Below, in pieces: positions 27,633-38,308 of a stretch of 64,000 nt of DNA. Numbering within the stretch: the first letter of the stretch is position 1; each line of letters begins with the position of its first letter. The stretch comes from Photobacterium rosenbergii (lineage in GTDB: Bacteria > Pseudomonadota > Gammaproteobacteria > Enterobacterales > Vibrionaceae): NCBI RefSeq assembly GCF_003026455.1, contig NZ_PYMB01000007.1, positions 1-64,000 of the forward strand. Reading direction: 5' to 3'. The notes under the pieces are model-generated. The model was not told the DNA's origin, searched no databases, and was given only the letters and a program-made list of their open reading frames with translations. The position numbers were made by a program, and so were the translations under genes.

Positions 27633-28406
27633 TCACCACGCTATCTCACTCCCATCCCAATGAAAGAACTTACCGCTGTCTTCAGCCGCTAGGGAGCTTA
27701 GGACACGATAAATTCGCTTGGCGGAAAGTTGTGGCGTATATAGTTTGTCGCTACTGATGTTGCTTTGAAAAGGCACAGACAAAGGCGTGTCAGTGGTACC
27801 GGGGTGGATAGCAGCGATACAGGCATGGGGGAACCGTCTTTGCCATTCTATGCTGAGGGTTTTAACAAACATATTTAGCGCAGCTTTGCTCATTCGGTAG
27901 CTGTACCAACCGCCCGAGCGGTTGTCGTTAATGGAGCCGACCATGGCGGAGAGGCAGAGGTAGCGAAAAGGTTCGTCACGTTTGTATAGCGTGTCGAGGT
28001 ATTGGGCCACCGCGATGCTGGTATAAGTGTTGGCTTGGATATTGTCAGCAAGGAATGAGCCGGTGATCTGCGACAGGCGTTTTTCCGGCATGTCGCCTGT
28101 GTGTTTGCCATGAAGCAGCCCTGAGGCGTTGATGGTCCAGTCTGGATAGCCGTACTGGCCAAAAATATCGGAGACTGGCGCCAACCCCTCTGTATCATGC
28201 TGGCTGATATCGCAAGCTACGGCCAAAGCCTGCCCTGGGTAGTCGTATTGCAATTGTTGCAGTTCAGCGGCAGGTTGGCGCGACATGGCTGTCACTTGGT
28301 GGCCTTGGCTGAGTATATGGCGGCAAAGGGCCAACCCCAGGCCACCGTTGGCACCGATAATCCAAACTTTCTTTTTATCTCCCGCCATTACTCTTTCCTC
28401 TGTCAA
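27633..28406 (-). CDS. Short-chain dehydrogenase/reductase (SDR) family protein
   Basis: This is a classical SDR of about 250 residues with an NAD(P)-binding Rossmann fold. The glycine motif is GANGGLGLALCRHI, the later NASG replaces NNAG, and the catalytic tetrad shows Ser in LCLSAMVGS and the YSYRMSKAALNMF YxxxK motif. The substrate is unknown; it resembles C-factor-like SDRs. Start choices are the codon at 28406 or ATG at 28385 (MAGDKKKVWIIG), the latter fitting the Rossmann strand better. Confidence 0.85.
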   Translation of the reverse strand: MTEERVMAGDKKKVWIIGANGGLGLALCRHILSQGHQVTAMSRQPAAELQQLQYDYPGQALAVACDISQHDTEGLAPVSDIFGQYGYPDWTINASGLLHGKHTGDMPEKRLSQITGSFLADNIQANTYTSIAVAQYLDTLYKRDEPFRYLCLSAMVGSINDNRSGGWYSYRMSKAALNMFVKTLSIEWQRRFPHACIAAIHPGTTDTPLSVPFQSNISSDKLYTPQLSAKRIYRVLSSLAAEDSGKFFHWDGSEIAW

Positions 28407-28849
28407 AAGCTAACAATGTATACGCACTACATTGCATTTCAGACCACTGTTCGAATAGACGTTGGTGAAGAGGGCAGTCTGCGCGGTAATTATTCGGCGT
28501 TTAGGTGGGAAAAGAGTCAGTTAAAACAGGCTACGGTCAAAAAAACGTAAAAGGAAACGATTTTTTTGGGGTTTTCCCTTGTAAATGGAATTTTTGCCCC
28601 TATCTTGTGTGAAAGGTTTGATTGCGGTGCGACCACTCTGTCTCGACGGCGGGGTTGAGGATCGCTATAATACCGCGTTTTTAGTCCCTGTCCGAGTGGG
28701 TTCCGGCCCTTGAAAGCAGGCACTATCAGAATTAAGGCGTTATGGTTTGGGCGTGGTTGCCGGCCATAACACGAAAGGATGCCACCGTCAGTATGACTGA
28801 TCGGCAACATCACTCAGATAGCACTGAGTAAGTTTTGAGGTTAAATAAA
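28407..28849 (+). promoter_or_regulatory. Long upstream region and leader of tig
   Basis: This 440-base gap has a TATAAT at 28666-28671 with a weak -35 (TCGACG, 28643-28648). That implies a tig leader of about 170 bases with GC-rich hairpin-forming stretches (for example near 28695-28770). No gene is visible. The function of the long leader is unknown. Confidence 0.5.
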
Positions 28850-30154
28850 ATGCAAGTTACCGTTGAAACCACTGAAGGTCTAGAACGCCATCTAACTATC
28901 ACAGTTCCAGCTGCAAACATCGAAGACGCTGTTACCGCTGAACTGAAGAAAATTGCTAAGAATCGTCGTTTCGATGGTTTCCGTCCAGGTAAAGCACCAA
29001 TCAAAATGGTTGCTCGCATGTTCGGCGCATCTGTTCGCCAGGACATCCTAGGTGAAGTGATGCAGCGTCACTACATCGAAGCGATCGTTAAAGAAAAAAT
29101 CAACCCAGCAGGCGCGCCAACTTTCACTCCAGTTGAAATGGCTGAAGGCAAAGACCTAGTATTCAAAGCGTCTTTCGAAATCTTCCCAGAAATCGAACTA
29201 GCTGGCCTAGAAAACATCACTGTTGAAAAACCAGCAGTAGAAGTTAAAGACGAAGACGTTGAAACTATGCTTGAGACGCTTCGCAAGCAGCAGGCAACTT
29301 GGAACGAAGTTGAAGAAGCTGCAGCTGCTGACAGCCGCGTAACTATCGACTTCACTGGTTCTATCGACGGCGAAGAGTTCGAAGGCGGTAAAGCTGAAGG
29401 TTTCGCTCTTGCAATGGGCCAGGGCCGCATGATCCCAGGTTTCGAAGACGGTATCGTTGGTAAGAAAGCAGGCGAAGAGTTCTCTCTAGAAGTGACTTTC
29501 CCAGAAGACTACCACGCTGAGAACCTAAAAGGTAAAGCAGCAACTTTCGCTATCAAACTGCACAAAGTTGAAGCTCAGGAACTACCAGAGCTAACTGAAG
29601 AGTTCGTTGCTAAGTTCGGCGTTGAAGACGGTTCTGTTGAAGGTCTTAAAGCTGAAGTTCGTAAGAACATGGAGCGCGAGCTGAAGCAAGCTGTTAAGAA
29701 CCGCATCAAAGATCAGGTTCTAAACGGCCTGGTTGAGCAGAACGACATTACTGTTCCTGCTGCTCTTATCGACCAAGAAATCAACGTTCTACGCCAGCAG
29801 GCAACTCAGCGCTTCGGCGGTGATGCTGCTAACGCTCCTGAGCTTCCACGTGAGCTATTCGAAGAGCAAGCTAAGCGTCGCGTAGTTGTTGGCCTACTTC
29901 TAGGTGAAGTGATCAAGTCTGAAGAGCTAAAAGCTGATGAAGAGCGCGTTAAAGCTATCATCGGTGAAATGGCTTCTGCTTACGAAGATCCATCAGAAGT
30001 TGTTGCTTACTACGAGAAGAACGAGCAGATGATGAACAACATGCGCAACGTTGCTCTAGAAGAGCAAGCTATCGATGCGCTACTGGCTAAAGCTCAGGTT
30101 TCAGAAAAAGAAGTTAGCTTCAACGATCTGATGAACCAGCAGCCAGCTGCATAA
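28850..30154 (+). CDS. tig: Trigger factor
   Basis: Trigger factor is the ribosome-bound chaperone and prolyl isomerase that receives nascent chains. The protein is 434 residues. The ribosome-binding signature is [12 protein letters not shown] near residues 43-54. The FKBP-type isomerase domain is around 150-245 ([23 protein letters not shown]), and the helical C-terminal chaperone arms end the protein. Start ATG at 28850 follows GAGG and gives [15 protein letters not shown] as in E. coli. Order tig-clpP-clpX-lon-hupB-ppiD is conserved. Confidence 0.98.
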   Translation: MQVTVETTEGLERHLTITVPAANIEDAVTAELKKIAKNRRFDGFRPGKAPIKMVARMFGASVRQDILGEVMQRHYIEAIVKEKINPAGAPTFTPVEMAEGKDLVFKASFEIFPEIELAGLENITVEKPAVEVKDEDVETMLETLRKQQATWNEVEEAAAADSRVTIDFTGSIDGEEFEGGKAEGFALAMGQGRMIPGFEDGIVGKKAGEEFSLEVTFPEDYHAENLKGKAATFAIKLHKVEAQELPELTEEFVAKFGVEDGSVEGLKAEVRKNMERELKQAVKNRIKDQVLNGLVEQNDITVPAALIDQEINVLRQQATQRFGGDAANAPELPRELFEEQAKRRVVVGLLLGEVIKSEELKADEERVKAIIGEMASAYEDPSEVVAYYEKNEQMMNNMRNVALEEQAIDALLAKAQVSEKEVSFNDLMNQQPAA

Positions 30155-30261
30155 TTTGCTGAAATTGCTGTAGGGATTTGACTTTACTTCAAATCTTCTG
30201 CTAACAATGGTCCGTGTGAGAGTAATTTCATTCGGGCCATTTATTTTAGGGAAATAACGTT

Positions 30262-30885
30262 ATGAGCTACCAAGAAAAAAACGCCATGTCGCCGATTTTG
30301 GATGCGCTGGTTCCTATGGTGGTCGAGCAGACTTCTCGTGGTGAACGTTCCTACGACATCTATTCCCGACTACTAAAAGAGCGTGTGATCTTCCTGACCG
30401 GTCAGGTTGAGGACCACATGGCTAACCTAGTTGTTGCACAGCTTCTATTCCTTGAGTCTGAAAACCCTGACAAAGATATCTTCCTGTACATCAACTCACC
30501 GGGCGGTTCGGTGACTGCGGGTATGTCGATTTACGACACCATGCAGTTTATCAAGCCAAACGTCAGCACGGTTTGTATGGGTCAGGCATGCTCAATGGGT
30601 GCCTTCCTGCTTGCAGGTGGTGCCAAAGGTAAGCGTTACTGCCTGCCTAACTCACGTGTAATGATTCACCAGCCGCTAGGTGGCTTCCAGGGCCAGGCTT
30701 CTGATATCCAGATCCATGCCCAGGAAATCCTAACGATCAAACAGCGCCTGAACGGTTTGCTAGCAGAGCACACCGGCCAACCACTAGAAGTGGTTGAGCG
30801 CGATACCGATCGTGATAACTTTATGTCGGCAGAACAAGCTGTAGAATACGGTTTGGTCGACGCTGTTTTGAGTCAGCGTGACTAA
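30262..30885 (+). CDS. clpP: ATP-dependent Clp protease proteolytic subunit
   Basis: ClpP is the tetradecameric serine peptidase partner of ClpX and ClpA. The 207-residue protein has the catalytic triad Ser111 (QACSMGAF), His136 (RVMIHQP) and Asp185 (DTDRD), and the usual N-terminal propeptide. It lies 107 bases after tig. No clear sigma32 promoter was seen before it. Confidence 0.98.
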   Translation: MSYQEKNAMSPILDALVPMVVEQTSRGERSYDIYSRLLKERVIFLTGQVEDHMANLVVAQLLFLESENPDKDIFLYINSPGGSVTAGMSIYDTMQFIKPNVSTVCMGQACSMGAFLLAGGAKGKRYCLPNSRVMIHQPLGGFQGQASDIQIHAQEILTIKQRLNGLLAEHTGQPLEVVERDTDRDNFMSAEQAVEYGLVDAVLSQRD

Positions 30886-30896
30886 GTTTTTTTAGC

Positions 30897-30928
30897 CTCC
30901 GTGCAGCGACTTAGCCGCTTGCACGGAG
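30897..30928 (+). other. Hairpin between clpP and clpX
   Basis: CTCCGTGCA pairs with TGCACGGAG around an inner AGCG/CGCT. There is no U-run after it, so it looks like an mRNA-processing or attenuating hairpin rather than a full terminator. Confidence 0.65.
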
Positions 30929-31000
30929 CAAAAAGACTTGAGTTGTTATACACTCAAAACAAAGGCAATGATGGGGTAAGACCCGAAAAGAGGTTAGCGA

Positions 31001-32281
31001 ATGACAGATAAGCGAAAAGAGAGTGGTAGTGGAAAACTGCTGTACTGCTCTTTCTGCGGCAAAAGTCAGCATGAAGTTCGCAAGCTGATTGCAGGCCCTT
31101 CTGTGTATATTTGCGATGAATGTGTTGACCTGTGCAACGACATCATTCGTGAAGAAATCAAAGAAGTAATGCCTAAGCGCGATGGCAATGAACTTCCGAC
31201 ACCACAAGAAATTCGTGCAAACCTGGATGAATACGTTATTGGTCAGTCCCATGCGAAGAAAGTTCTCGCGGTAGCGGTATACAACCACTACAAGCGCCTT
31301 CGTAACGGCGACACCAATAGTGACGGTGTTGAGTTGGGCAAGAGTAACATCTTGTTGATCGGCCCAACGGGTAGCGGTAAGACGCTACTGGCAGAAACAT
31401 TAGCTCGCATGCTGGATGTACCGTTTACCATGGCGGACGCCACCACCCTGACCGAAGCCGGTTACGTGGGTGAAGATGTTGAGAACATCATCCAGAAGCT
31501 GCTGCAGAAATGTGATTACGATGTAGCCAAGGCCGAGCGCGGTATTGTGTACATCGATGAGATCGACAAGATCTCTCGTAAGTCAGACAACCCATCAATT
31601 ACCCGCGACGTGTCGGGTGAAGGTGTTCAGCAGGCATTGCTGAAGCTGATTGAAGGTACAGTCGCCTCGGTTCCGCCGCAAGGTGGCCGCAAGCACCCAC
31701 AGCAGGAATTCCTGCAAGTGGATACGTCAAAAATCCTGTTCATTTGTGGCGGTGCGTTCGCCGGTTTGGACAAGGTGGTTGACCAGCGTGTGGCAACAGG
31801 TACTGGTATCGGCTTTGGTGCGGATGTACGCTCGAAAGATCAGTCTCGTACCCTGAGCGATCTGTTCGAGAAGGTGGAACCTGAAGATTTGGTCAAATAC
31901 GGCCTGATCCCTGAGTTCATCGGTCGTCTTCCGGTAACCGCTATCCTGAACGAACTGGATGAAGACGCACTGGTACAGATCCTGCGCGAGCCTAAGAACG
32001 CGCTTACCAAGCAGTATGCCGCACTGCTTGAGCTTGAAAATGTCGAGCTTGAGTTCCGTGACGATGCATTGGTAGCTATTGCCCGCAAGGCAATGGAGCG
32101 CAAGACCGGTGCTCGTGGCCTGCGTTCTATCGTAGAGGCCGTTCTGCTTGATACCATGTACGAACTTCCTTCTGCTGAAGGCGTCAGCAAGGTTGTTATC
32201 GATGAATCAGTTATCAAAGGTGAGTCTGAGCCTTTGCTGATTTACGAAAACACTGAAAATCAAGCGGCTGGTGCTGAGTAA
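31001..32281 (+). CDS. clpX: ATP-dependent Clp protease ATP-binding subunit ClpX
   Basis: ClpX is the hexameric AAA+ unfoldase of ClpXP; it reads SsrA tags and adaptor-delivered substrates, including RpoS via RssB. The 426-residue protein has an N-terminal zinc-binding domain (CSFCGKS, then CDECVDLC), Walker [13 protein letters not shown], Walker B YIDEIDKI, and the GFGAD/RSK pore and sensor region. Length matches E. coli. Confidence 0.98.
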   Translation: MTDKRKESGSGKLLYCSFCGKSQHEVRKLIAGPSVYICDECVDLCNDIIREEIKEVMPKRDGNELPTPQEIRANLDEYVIGQSHAKKVLAVAVYNHYKRLRNGDTNSDGVELGKSNILLIGPTGSGKTLLAETLARMLDVPFTMADATTLTEAGYVGEDVENIIQKLLQKCDYDVAKAERGIVYIDEIDKISRKSDNPSITRDVSGEGVQQALLKLIEGTVASVPPQGGRKHPQQEFLQVDTSKILFICGGAFAGLDKVVDQRVATGTGIGFGADVRSKDQSRTLSDLFEKVEPEDLVKYGLIPEFIGRLPVTAILNELDEDALVQILREPKNALTKQYAALLELENVELEFRDDALVAIARKAMERKTGARGLRSIVEAVLLDTMYELPSAEGVSKVVIDESVIKGESEPLLIYENTENQAAGAE

Positions 32282-32300
32282 TTTCTGCGCAGAAAGGTCA

Positions 32301-32329
32301 AAAAAAGGAGGCAATCGCCTCCTTTTTTA
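32301..32329 (+). terminator. Terminator of clpPX
   Basis: The stem AAAAAAGGAGGC/GCCTCCTTTTTT with a four-base loop ends in a T-run. Confidence 0.93.
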
Positions 32330-32347
32330 TTTTCTGATACATATCCC

Positions 32348-32375
32348 GTTGAATCTTTTGCCGATGCCCCCATAT
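32348..32375 (+). promoter_or_regulatory. Sigma32 (heat-shock) promoter of lon
   Basis: GTTGAAT (32348-32354) and CCCCATAT (32368-32375), 13 bases apart, fit the RpoH consensus CTTGAAA-N11-16-CCCCATnT. The site is about 40 bases before the lon start, as in E. coli. Confidence 0.82.
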
Positions 32376-32410
32376 ACTCATTAATAAGAGTGAACGGAAG
32401 AGAGAATAAT

Positions 32411-34783
32411 ATGAACCTGGAGCGTTCGGAACGCCTTGAGATCCCCGTTCTGCCACTTCGCGATGTGGTGGTCTACCCGCATATGGTTATTCCATTGTTC
32501 GTAGGCCGGGATAAATCTATTCGCTGCCTTGAAGCGGCGATGGACGATGACAAACAAATTCTGTTGGTGGCCCAAAAAGAAGCGGCGACCGACGAGCCTG
32601 CCATTACCGATTTGTACGACGTCGGTACGGTAGCGACTATCCTACAATTGCTTAAGCTGCCAGACGGTACTGTGAAAGTGCTGGTTGAGGGCCAGCAGCG
32701 AGCTAAAGTTGAAAACCTGCGTGATGATGAGTTCTTTAGCGCCGAAGCTGATTTCCTTGTGACCGAGGAAATGGACGAGCGTGAGCAGGAAGTGCTGGTG
32801 CGTACCGCAATCAACCAGTTCGAAGGCTTTATCAAGCTCAACAAGAAAATCCCGCCGGAAGTGCTGACTTCGCTCAACGGTATCGACGAGGCTGCACGCC
32901 TAGCCGATACTATTGCTGCCCACATGCCGCTGAAACTGGCTGACAAGCAGAAGGTGTTGGAGATCGTCGACGTTGTGGAACGCCTTGAGTTCCTGATGGC
33001 GATGATGGAGTCTGAGATTGACCTGCTGCAGGTGGAAAAACGCATCCGTGGCCGCGTCAAGAAGCAGATGGAAAAGAGCCAGCGCGAGTACTACCTCAAC
33101 GAGCAGATGAAGGCTATCCAGAAAGAATTGGGTGAGCTGGATGATGCGCCGGATGAGTTCGAGTCTTTGAAGAAGAAAATCGAAGAGTCGAAAATGCCGA
33201 AAGAGGCACGCGAGAAGACAGAGCAAGAGCTGCAAAAGCTCAAGATGATGTCGCCGATGTCTGCCGAGGCAACGGTCGTGCGTGGTTACATCGACTGGAT
33301 GCTGAGTGTGCCATGGTACAAGCGCTCCAAGGTGAAGAAGAACCTCGCTAAGGCCGAAGAAGTATTGAATGCCGACCATTACGGCCTTGAGCGCGTCAAG
33401 GAGCGTATCCTTGAGTACTTGGCAGTACAGAGCCGTATCAACAAGCTAAAAGGCCCTATCCTTTGTCTGGTAGGTCCTCCTGGTGTGGGTAAAACGTCAC
33501 TGGGTCAGTCGATTGCAGCTGCCACCGGCCGTAAATATACCCGTATGGCGCTGGGTGGCGTACGCGACGAAGCGGAAATCCGTGGCCACCGCCGTACCTA
33601 CATCGGTTCGATGCCGGGCAAGCTGATCCAGAAAATGTCCAAAGTTGAAGTGAAGAACCCGCTGTTCTTGCTCGATGAAATCGACAAGATGTCATCAGAC
33701 ATGCGCGGTGACCCATCTTCAGCGCTGCTGGAAGTACTGGATCCGGAACAGAACAATGCGTTCAACGACCACTACCTGGAAGTGGACTACGACTTGTCTG
33801 ATGTGATGTTCGTTGCGACATCGAACTCGATGAACATCCCTGGCCCGTTGCTTGACCGTATGGAAGTTATCCGTCTGTCTGGTTACACCGAAGACGAAAA
33901 ACTGAATATTGCCAAGCGCCACTTGCTAGAGAAGCAAATTAAGCGTAACGGCCTGAAGCCGCACGAGATCGAAGTCGATGACTCGGCACTGATCGGTATT
34001 ATCCGTTACTACACACGTGAAGCGGGTGTACGTAGCCTTGAGCGTGAAGTCTCCAAGCTGTGCCGCAAGGCGGTGAAAGAGATCCTGCTAAGCCCTGAGA
34101 CCAAGAAGGTTGTGATCACACAAGACAACCTGAAAGAGTACTTGGGTGTCCAGCGCTTTGACTACGGTAAAGCCGAAGAGAACAACCGTATCGGCCAGGT
34201 AACGGGTTTGGCTTGGACCGAAGTGGGTGGCGATCTGCTGACCATTGAAACCGAGTCGATGCCGGGTAAAGGTAAGTTGACCTACACCGGTTCACTGGGT
34301 GATGTGATGCAGGAGTCAATCCAGGCAGCCATGACTGTTGTCCGTACCCGCGCTGAGCGTCTGGGTGTCGCGCCTGACTTCTACGAGAAACGTGATATCC
34401 ACGTTCACGTACCTGAAGGTGCAACACCGAAAGACGGACCGAGTGCCGGTATCGCGATGTGTACTGCACTGGTTTCTAGCCTGACGGGTAACCCGGTACG
34501 CGGCGATGTTGCCATGACGGGTGAAATCACCCTACGTGGTGAGGTACTGCCTATCGGTGGCCTGAAAGAGAAACTGCTTGCTGCCCACCGTGGTGGTATC
34601 AAAACGGTACTGATTCCGAAGGAAAACGAGCGTGATCTGGAAGAGATCCCAGATAACGTGATTGCCGATTTGGAAGTGCGCCCAGTGCGTTGGATTGATG
34701 AAGTGCTAACCGTTGCACTGCAGAATAATCCAACGGGTATCGAGCTGGTAAACGCCCAAAACAGTGACGTGCAGCAAAGTTAA
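32411..34783 (+). CDS. lon: ATP-dependent protease La
   Basis: Lon is the AAA+ serine protease that removes misfolded proteins and regulators such as SulA. The protein is 790 residues from ATG 32411 ([23 protein letters not shown]). An N-terminal substrate domain is followed by a coiled coil, Walker [10 protein letters not shown] and Walker [13 protein letters not shown]. The C-terminal protease domain has the catalytic Ser in [11 protein letters not shown] near residue 680 and the Lys dyad partner about 43 residues later. The ORF could be extended by seven codons, but the family start is at 32411. Confidence 0.97.
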   Translation: MNLERSERLEIPVLPLRDVVVYPHMVIPLFVGRDKSIRCLEAAMDDDKQILLVAQKEAATDEPAITDLYDVGTVATILQLLKLPDGTVKVLVEGQQRAKVENLRDDEFFSAEADFLVTEEMDEREQEVLVRTAINQFEGFIKLNKKIPPEVLTSLNGIDEAARLADTIAAHMPLKLADKQKVLEIVDVVERLEFLMAMMESEIDLLQVEKRIRGRVKKQMEKSQREYYLNEQMKAIQKELGELDDAPDEFESLKKKIEESKMPKEAREKTEQELQKLKMMSPMSAEATVVRGYIDWMLSVPWYKRSKVKKNLAKAEEVLNADHYGLERVKERILEYLAVQSRINKLKGPILCLVGPPGVGKTSLGQSIAAATGRKYTRMALGGVRDEAEIRGHRRTYIGSMPGKLIQKMSKVEVKNPLFLLDEIDKMSSDMRGDPSSALLEVLDPEQNNAFNDHYLEVDYDLSDVMFVATSNSMNIPGPLLDRMEVIRLSGYTEDEKLNIAKRHLLEKQIKRNGLKPHEIEVDDSALIGIIRYYTREAGVRSLEREVSKLCRKAVKEILLSPETKKVVITQDNLKEYLGVQRFDYGKAEENNRIGQVTGLAWTEVGGDLLTIETESMPGKGKLTYTGSLGDVMQESIQAAMTVVRTRAERLGVAPDFYEKRDIHVHVPEGATPKDGPSAGIAMCTALVSSLTGNPVRGDVAMTGEITLRGEVLPIGGLKEKLLAAHRGGIKTVLIPKENERDLEEIPDNVIADLEVRPVRWIDEVLTVALQNNPTGIELVNAQNSDVQQS

Positions 34784-34789
34784 GATATG

Positions 34790-34831
34790 AAAAAACGCTT
34801 TCGGGGATAAAAACCTTGTCAGCGTTTTTTT
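34790..34831 (+). terminator. Terminator of lon
   Basis: AAAAAACGCT and AGCGTTTTTT are separated by 21 bases; the 10-bp stem ends in seven T. Confidence 0.8.
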
Positions 34832-34994
34832 GTGTGGCTATAAGTGAATTCTAATTTGCCGTTAGCTCAATAAAATCAATGTCTACAGGTGAATTTGGGT
34901 TTGCTGTTGATATAATGAAACTGATTCTTTTTGTCCGTGATGTAAATTTTGCCATGAAGGCTCAAGCGGATAACGTTCATAGAGGGGATAGATC

Positions 34995-35267
34995 GTGAAC
35001 AAAACTCAACTAGTTGATAAAATCGCTGAAAATGCAGATATTTCTAAAGCGTCTGCGGGTCGTGCACTGGATGCATTCATCGACGCCGTATCTGAGAGCC
35101 TAAAAGACGGCGATCAGGTTGCGCTTGTTGGCTTCGGTACTTTCTCTGTACGTGAACGTGCAGCGCGCACTGGCCGCAACCCTCAGACAGGTGAAGAAAT
35201 TCAAATTTCTGCAGCAAAAGTACCTGGCTTTAAAGCAGGTAAAGCGCTGAAAGATTCTGTAAACTAA
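34995..35267 (+). CDS. hupB: DNA-binding protein HU-beta
   Basis: HU-beta is the small nucleoid protein that bends and wraps DNA as a HU heterodimer. The 90-residue protein begins [19 protein letters not shown] and has the [23 protein letters not shown]-binding arm with the intercalating Pro. Its place after lon is universal in the group. Confidence 0.97.
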   Translation: MNKTQLVDKIAENADISKASAGRALDAFIDAVSESLKDGDQVALVGFGTFSVRERAARTGRNPQTGEEIQISAAKVPGFKAGKALKDSVN

Positions 35268-35344
35268 GCGTTGGGCTTTGCCCGCCGGTTTGTGTGAACA
35301 AACGAACGTTCAGGTTGTCTTAACTGGCAACCTGGCATGATAAA

Positions 35345-35372
35345 GGGCGCATCCTGTCGGTGCGCTTTTTTT
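35345..35372 (+). terminator. Terminator of hupB
   Basis: GCGCA/TGCGC with a partly paired loop is followed by seven T. Confidence 0.75.
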
Positions 35373-35542
35373 ACTTTGGAAAAGTGTGAATTTTTCAGGT
35401 CTTCGCCTGTTAGCATTCTTCACTAATATCAATATGGGTAAGCTGTGGCTTCGCGGTCATCCAGACGACACGGGTCTACATTAGGTTTATCACAAATTGG
35501 TATTACCATGCCAAATCGAATAGGTAGGAGATACGGCAAATT

Positions 35543-37432
35543 ATGATGGAGCGTATGCGCGAAGGCGCAAGCAGCATTTGGGTCAAGATTATCCTTGGTC
35601 TGATTATTCTTTCTTTTGTTTTTGCAGGGGTAGGTAGCTACCTTGCTGGTGGAAGCGAACAAGTCGCCGCGAAAGTGGACGATCGTGAAATCAGCCAGCG
35701 CGAATTCGAAATGGCTTACCAGAACGAGCGCAACCGCATGCAGGCGCAACTGGGTGATTACTTCTCTACCCTTATGGGTGACCCAGCTTATGTACAGCAG
35801 TTCCGCCGCAGCGTGCTTGACCGTATGGTTAATGATCTACTGATTGAACAGCGCGCCAACGAGCTAGGCTTGCGCATTAGCGATCAGCAGGTTCGCCAGA
35901 CAATTGTGTCCATGCCTGAATTCCAGCGCGATGGTGTATTTGACAACGAACAGTACAACGCGCTGCTGCGCCGTTCAGGTCTAACCCCAGATATGTTCGC
36001 TGAGTCCATGCGTACAGACTTGCTTCGTCAGCAATTGTTGCTTGCTATCCAGAGCAGTGATTTTGCTCTGGGTAATGAAGTTAACGCACTGATCAAGCTT
36101 GAGCGCCAGGAGCGTGAAATCCGCACTCTGACCCTGGACGTGGCTGAGTTCACCAATAAAGCTGAAGTGACTGACGAGGAAGCGCAGGCTTACTACGAGC
36201 AGAATCCACTGCAGTTCACCCGCCCAGACCAAGTTAAGGCCGCTTACATCGAATTGTCAGGTACTAACCTGAAAGAGACCCTGAATGTCTCTGAAGACGA
36301 TGCCAAAGCGTACTACGACGAAAACCAAAGCAAGTACGGTACTGCCGAGCAGCGCCAGGCTAGCCATATCCTTGTTCAGGGTAAGGGTAGCGAAGCGAAA
36401 ACCAAAGCAGAGAACCTACTTGCCGAGCTGAACAACGGTGCTGACTTTGCTGAGTTAGCGGAGACGTCTTCTGATGACACATTCAGTGGCAAAGATGGCG
36501 GTAAGCTTGATTGGTTCGAGCGTGGCGTGATGGATCCTGCTTTTGAAGACGCGGCATTTGCCCTGAACAAAGGTGAGATCTCCGGTGTGGTTGAGTCTGA
36601 CTTCGGTTACCACATCATCAAGCTAGATGACATCAAAGAACCACAAGTGAAGCCGTTCGCTGATGTTCGTGATGAAATCCTAGCCGAACTTCGCGAGCAA
36701 CGTGCAGCTGAAGCCTTCTATGATCTTCAGACTCAACTAGCCGAGAAAGCGTTCGAAATGCCAGATTCTCTGGATGACGCTGCTGAAGCGGTAGATGCAA
36801 CGGTACAAACAACGGACTTCATCTCTCAGTCTGATGCCCCGGGCGTTTTGGCTAACCCAGCTGTGCAGCAGGCGCTGTTTAGCCCTGAAGTACGTGAAGA
36901 CGGCCTGAACTCAGATGTTATCGAAATCGGTCCTGAGCATGTGGTAGTTGTACGTGTTGATGACTCCCGTGATGAAATGGTTCTGCCATTTGACGAAGTC
37001 TCTGCCAAAGTGAAGCAGCAGCTATCTGTCGTTAAAGGCGAAGAGGCTGCAAGCGCGAAAGCTGATGAACTGGTTGCCGCTCTTCGTGATGGCAACACTG
37101 ACGTGTTGGCTGATGAAGGCTTGAGCTTCTCTGAAGCAGAGGTCATCAACCGTATGGGCGCAGATCGCCTTGTTGCTCAGGTTGCATTCGGTCTTGCTAA
37201 GCCTGCGGAAAGTGATGCTGTATACGGTGTGACCCGTGATATGGAAGGCAATATGCTTATTATCGCGCTGGACAAAGTGATTGAAGCGGATGTTGATGCA
37301 GATGCTGTTGACCTGCAGATGACGCAGCAACTTGAGCAGATGCATGCCCAGCAAGACGTGATGGCAACACTAGACGTCCTGCGAAATGCAGCTAAAGTGT
37401 CTTACCCTGTGTTGGATACAACAACAAATTAA
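35543..37432 (+). CDS. ppiD: Periplasmic folding chaperone PpiD
   Basis: PpiD is an inner-membrane-anchored chaperone at the SecYEG exit with an inactive or weak parvulin domain. The 629-residue protein has a membrane anchor at about residues 13-35 (VKIILGLIILSFVFAGVGSYL) and SurA-like N-terminal helices. A parvulin domain lies around 270-365 (QASHILVQGKGSEAKTKAENLL ... DFGYHIIKLDDI), and a long C-terminal chaperone region follows. The start MMERMREG aligns with the E. coli start. Confidence 0.95.
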   Translation: MMERMREGASSIWVKIILGLIILSFVFAGVGSYLAGGSEQVAAKVDDREISQREFEMAYQNERNRMQAQLGDYFSTLMGDPAYVQQFRRSVLDRMVNDLLIEQRANELGLRISDQQVRQTIVSMPEFQRDGVFDNEQYNALLRRSGLTPDMFAESMRTDLLRQQLLLAIQSSDFALGNEVNALIKLERQEREIRTLTLDVAEFTNKAEVTDEEAQAYYEQNPLQFTRPDQVKAAYIELSGTNLKETLNVSEDDAKAYYDENQSKYGTAEQRQASHILVQGKGSEAKTKAENLLAELNNGADFAELAETSSDDTFSGKDGGKLDWFERGVMDPAFEDAAFALNKGEISGVVESDFGYHIIKLDDIKEPQVKPFADVRDEILAELREQRAAEAFYDLQTQLAEKAFEMPDSLDDAAEAVDATVQTTDFISQSDAPGVLANPAVQQALFSPEVREDGLNSDVIEIGPEHVVVVRVDDSRDEMVLPFDEVSAKVKQQLSVVKGEEAASAKADELVAALRDGNTDVLADEGLSFSEAEVINRMGADRLVAQVAFGLAKPAESDAVYGVTRDMEGNMLIIALDKVIEADVDADAVDLQMTQQLEQMHAQQDVMATLDVLRNAAKVSYPVLDTTTN

Positions 37433-37452
37433 TTGTAACTAATACGTTGCTT

Positions 37453-37486
37453 GACGGGCCGCCATTGTGCGGCCCGTCGTTTTTTT
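37453..37486 (+). terminator. Terminator of ppiD
   Basis: A perfect 10-bp GC-rich stem GACGGGCCGC/GCGGCCCGTC is followed by seven T. Confidence 0.95.
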
Positions 37487-37566
37487 GGGCAAAGCAAATC
37501 AATCTTTGTATACAGTTTTAGACTATATCGCCACCCTTACTCTTGTTTAATACAAGGAGTAAGCAC

Positions 37567-37860
37567 ATGAAGAAAACAATTTGTTCTATTTCAATGGTCG
37601 TTGCTTTGGTTGTTGGCGGTGTAGCACCTGTGCAGGCAAGTGGAGATAGTTATGAAGGCATCGAGATCACTATCAACATCAATGATGCAAATGCTGAAGA
37701 GTTGGATAAGTTATTGATTGGTATTGGGCCGGACAAAGCAGCCAACATTATTGAATACCGCGATGCGAATGGGCCTTTTTCTTCCCCTGAAGACCTCATC
37801 AATGTGAAGGGAATTGGTGCATCTACGGTTGAAAAGAACCGTGAGAGGATAGAGCTATAG
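37567..37860 (+). CDS. comEA: ComEA-family periplasmic DNA-binding protein
   Basis: ComEA binds incoming DNA in the periplasm and ratchets it inward during natural transformation in Vibrio. The 97-residue protein has a signal peptide (to VQAS, about residue 25) and a helix-hairpin-helix domain. That domain has ININDANAEELDKLLIGIGPDKAANIIEYRDANGPF and then GIGASTVEKNRERI. The start is at 37567 after AAGGAG. The place next to ppiD matches V. cholerae. In V. cholerae comEA is induced by chitin through TfoX/CRP/QstR; the sites were not resolved here. Confidence 0.93.
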   Translation: MKKTICSISMVVALVVGGVAPVQASGDSYEGIEITININDANAEELDKLLIGIGPDKAANIIEYRDANGPFSSPEDLINVKGIGASTVEKNRERIEL

Positions 37861-37863
37861 TTT

Positions 37864-38052
37864 TGGTCCTAGGTGATAGGCCCTAGGCGCTTGGAAAGGC
37901 AAAAACTTGGCCCTAAAAGATTTTAGGGCCATAGCTTAGAAAGAGAAAACACCGCTTTACCTATAGAAAAACCGAGATCCCTCGAAGAAACCAGCAATAA
38001 CCTCCCAGGACCCAGGACCCAGGACCCAGGACCCAGGACCCAGGACCCAGGA
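37864..38052. repeat. Heptad element with array CCCAGGA x7
   Basis: The left arm ggtcctaggtgataggccctagg starts four bases after the comEA stop. A central hairpin GGCCCTAAAA/TTTTAGGGCC spans 37909-37930. The right arm is seven perfect CCCAGGA units at 38004-38052, nine bases before the stop codon of the next gene. Confidence 0.9.
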
Positions 38053-38060
38053 CCAAGAAC

Positions 38061-38255
38061 CTAGCTCCTCTCAACATACCTAAACTTCTGCCTTGCCGGG
38101 GTAAAGTGGACTTGGTAACCATCAGCTTCATATTCACTGGCAATTAGCTTGGCTTGTTCGATCGGGAATTTGTATTTCCCCATTGAGCCTACACGGACCC
38201 AGCCTGTCGGCAAGGTGATATTGATACGGTATAAGGTGTCCGCTGCGGTATTCAT
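38061..38255 (-). CDS. Small conserved-looking hypothetical protein
   Basis: A 64-residue soluble protein (MNTAADTLYRINITLPTGWVRVG...). It reads like a compact alpha/beta fold: a beta-rich first half, a helix (PIEQAKLIASEYEADG) and a last strand (YQVHFTPA), ending RQKFRYVERS. There are no membrane segments. It lies just downstream of rrtA on the same strand with a 53-base gap. I do not recognise the family. Confidence 0.6.
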   Translation of the reverse strand: MNTAADTLYRINITLPTGWVRVGSMGKYKFPIEQAKLIASEYEADGYQVHFTPARQKFRYVERS

Positions 38256-38308
38256 TCGGGCTCGTTATGCTCAGGCTTGAAAGATATTAAGTTGCATTCT
38301 AAATGCAA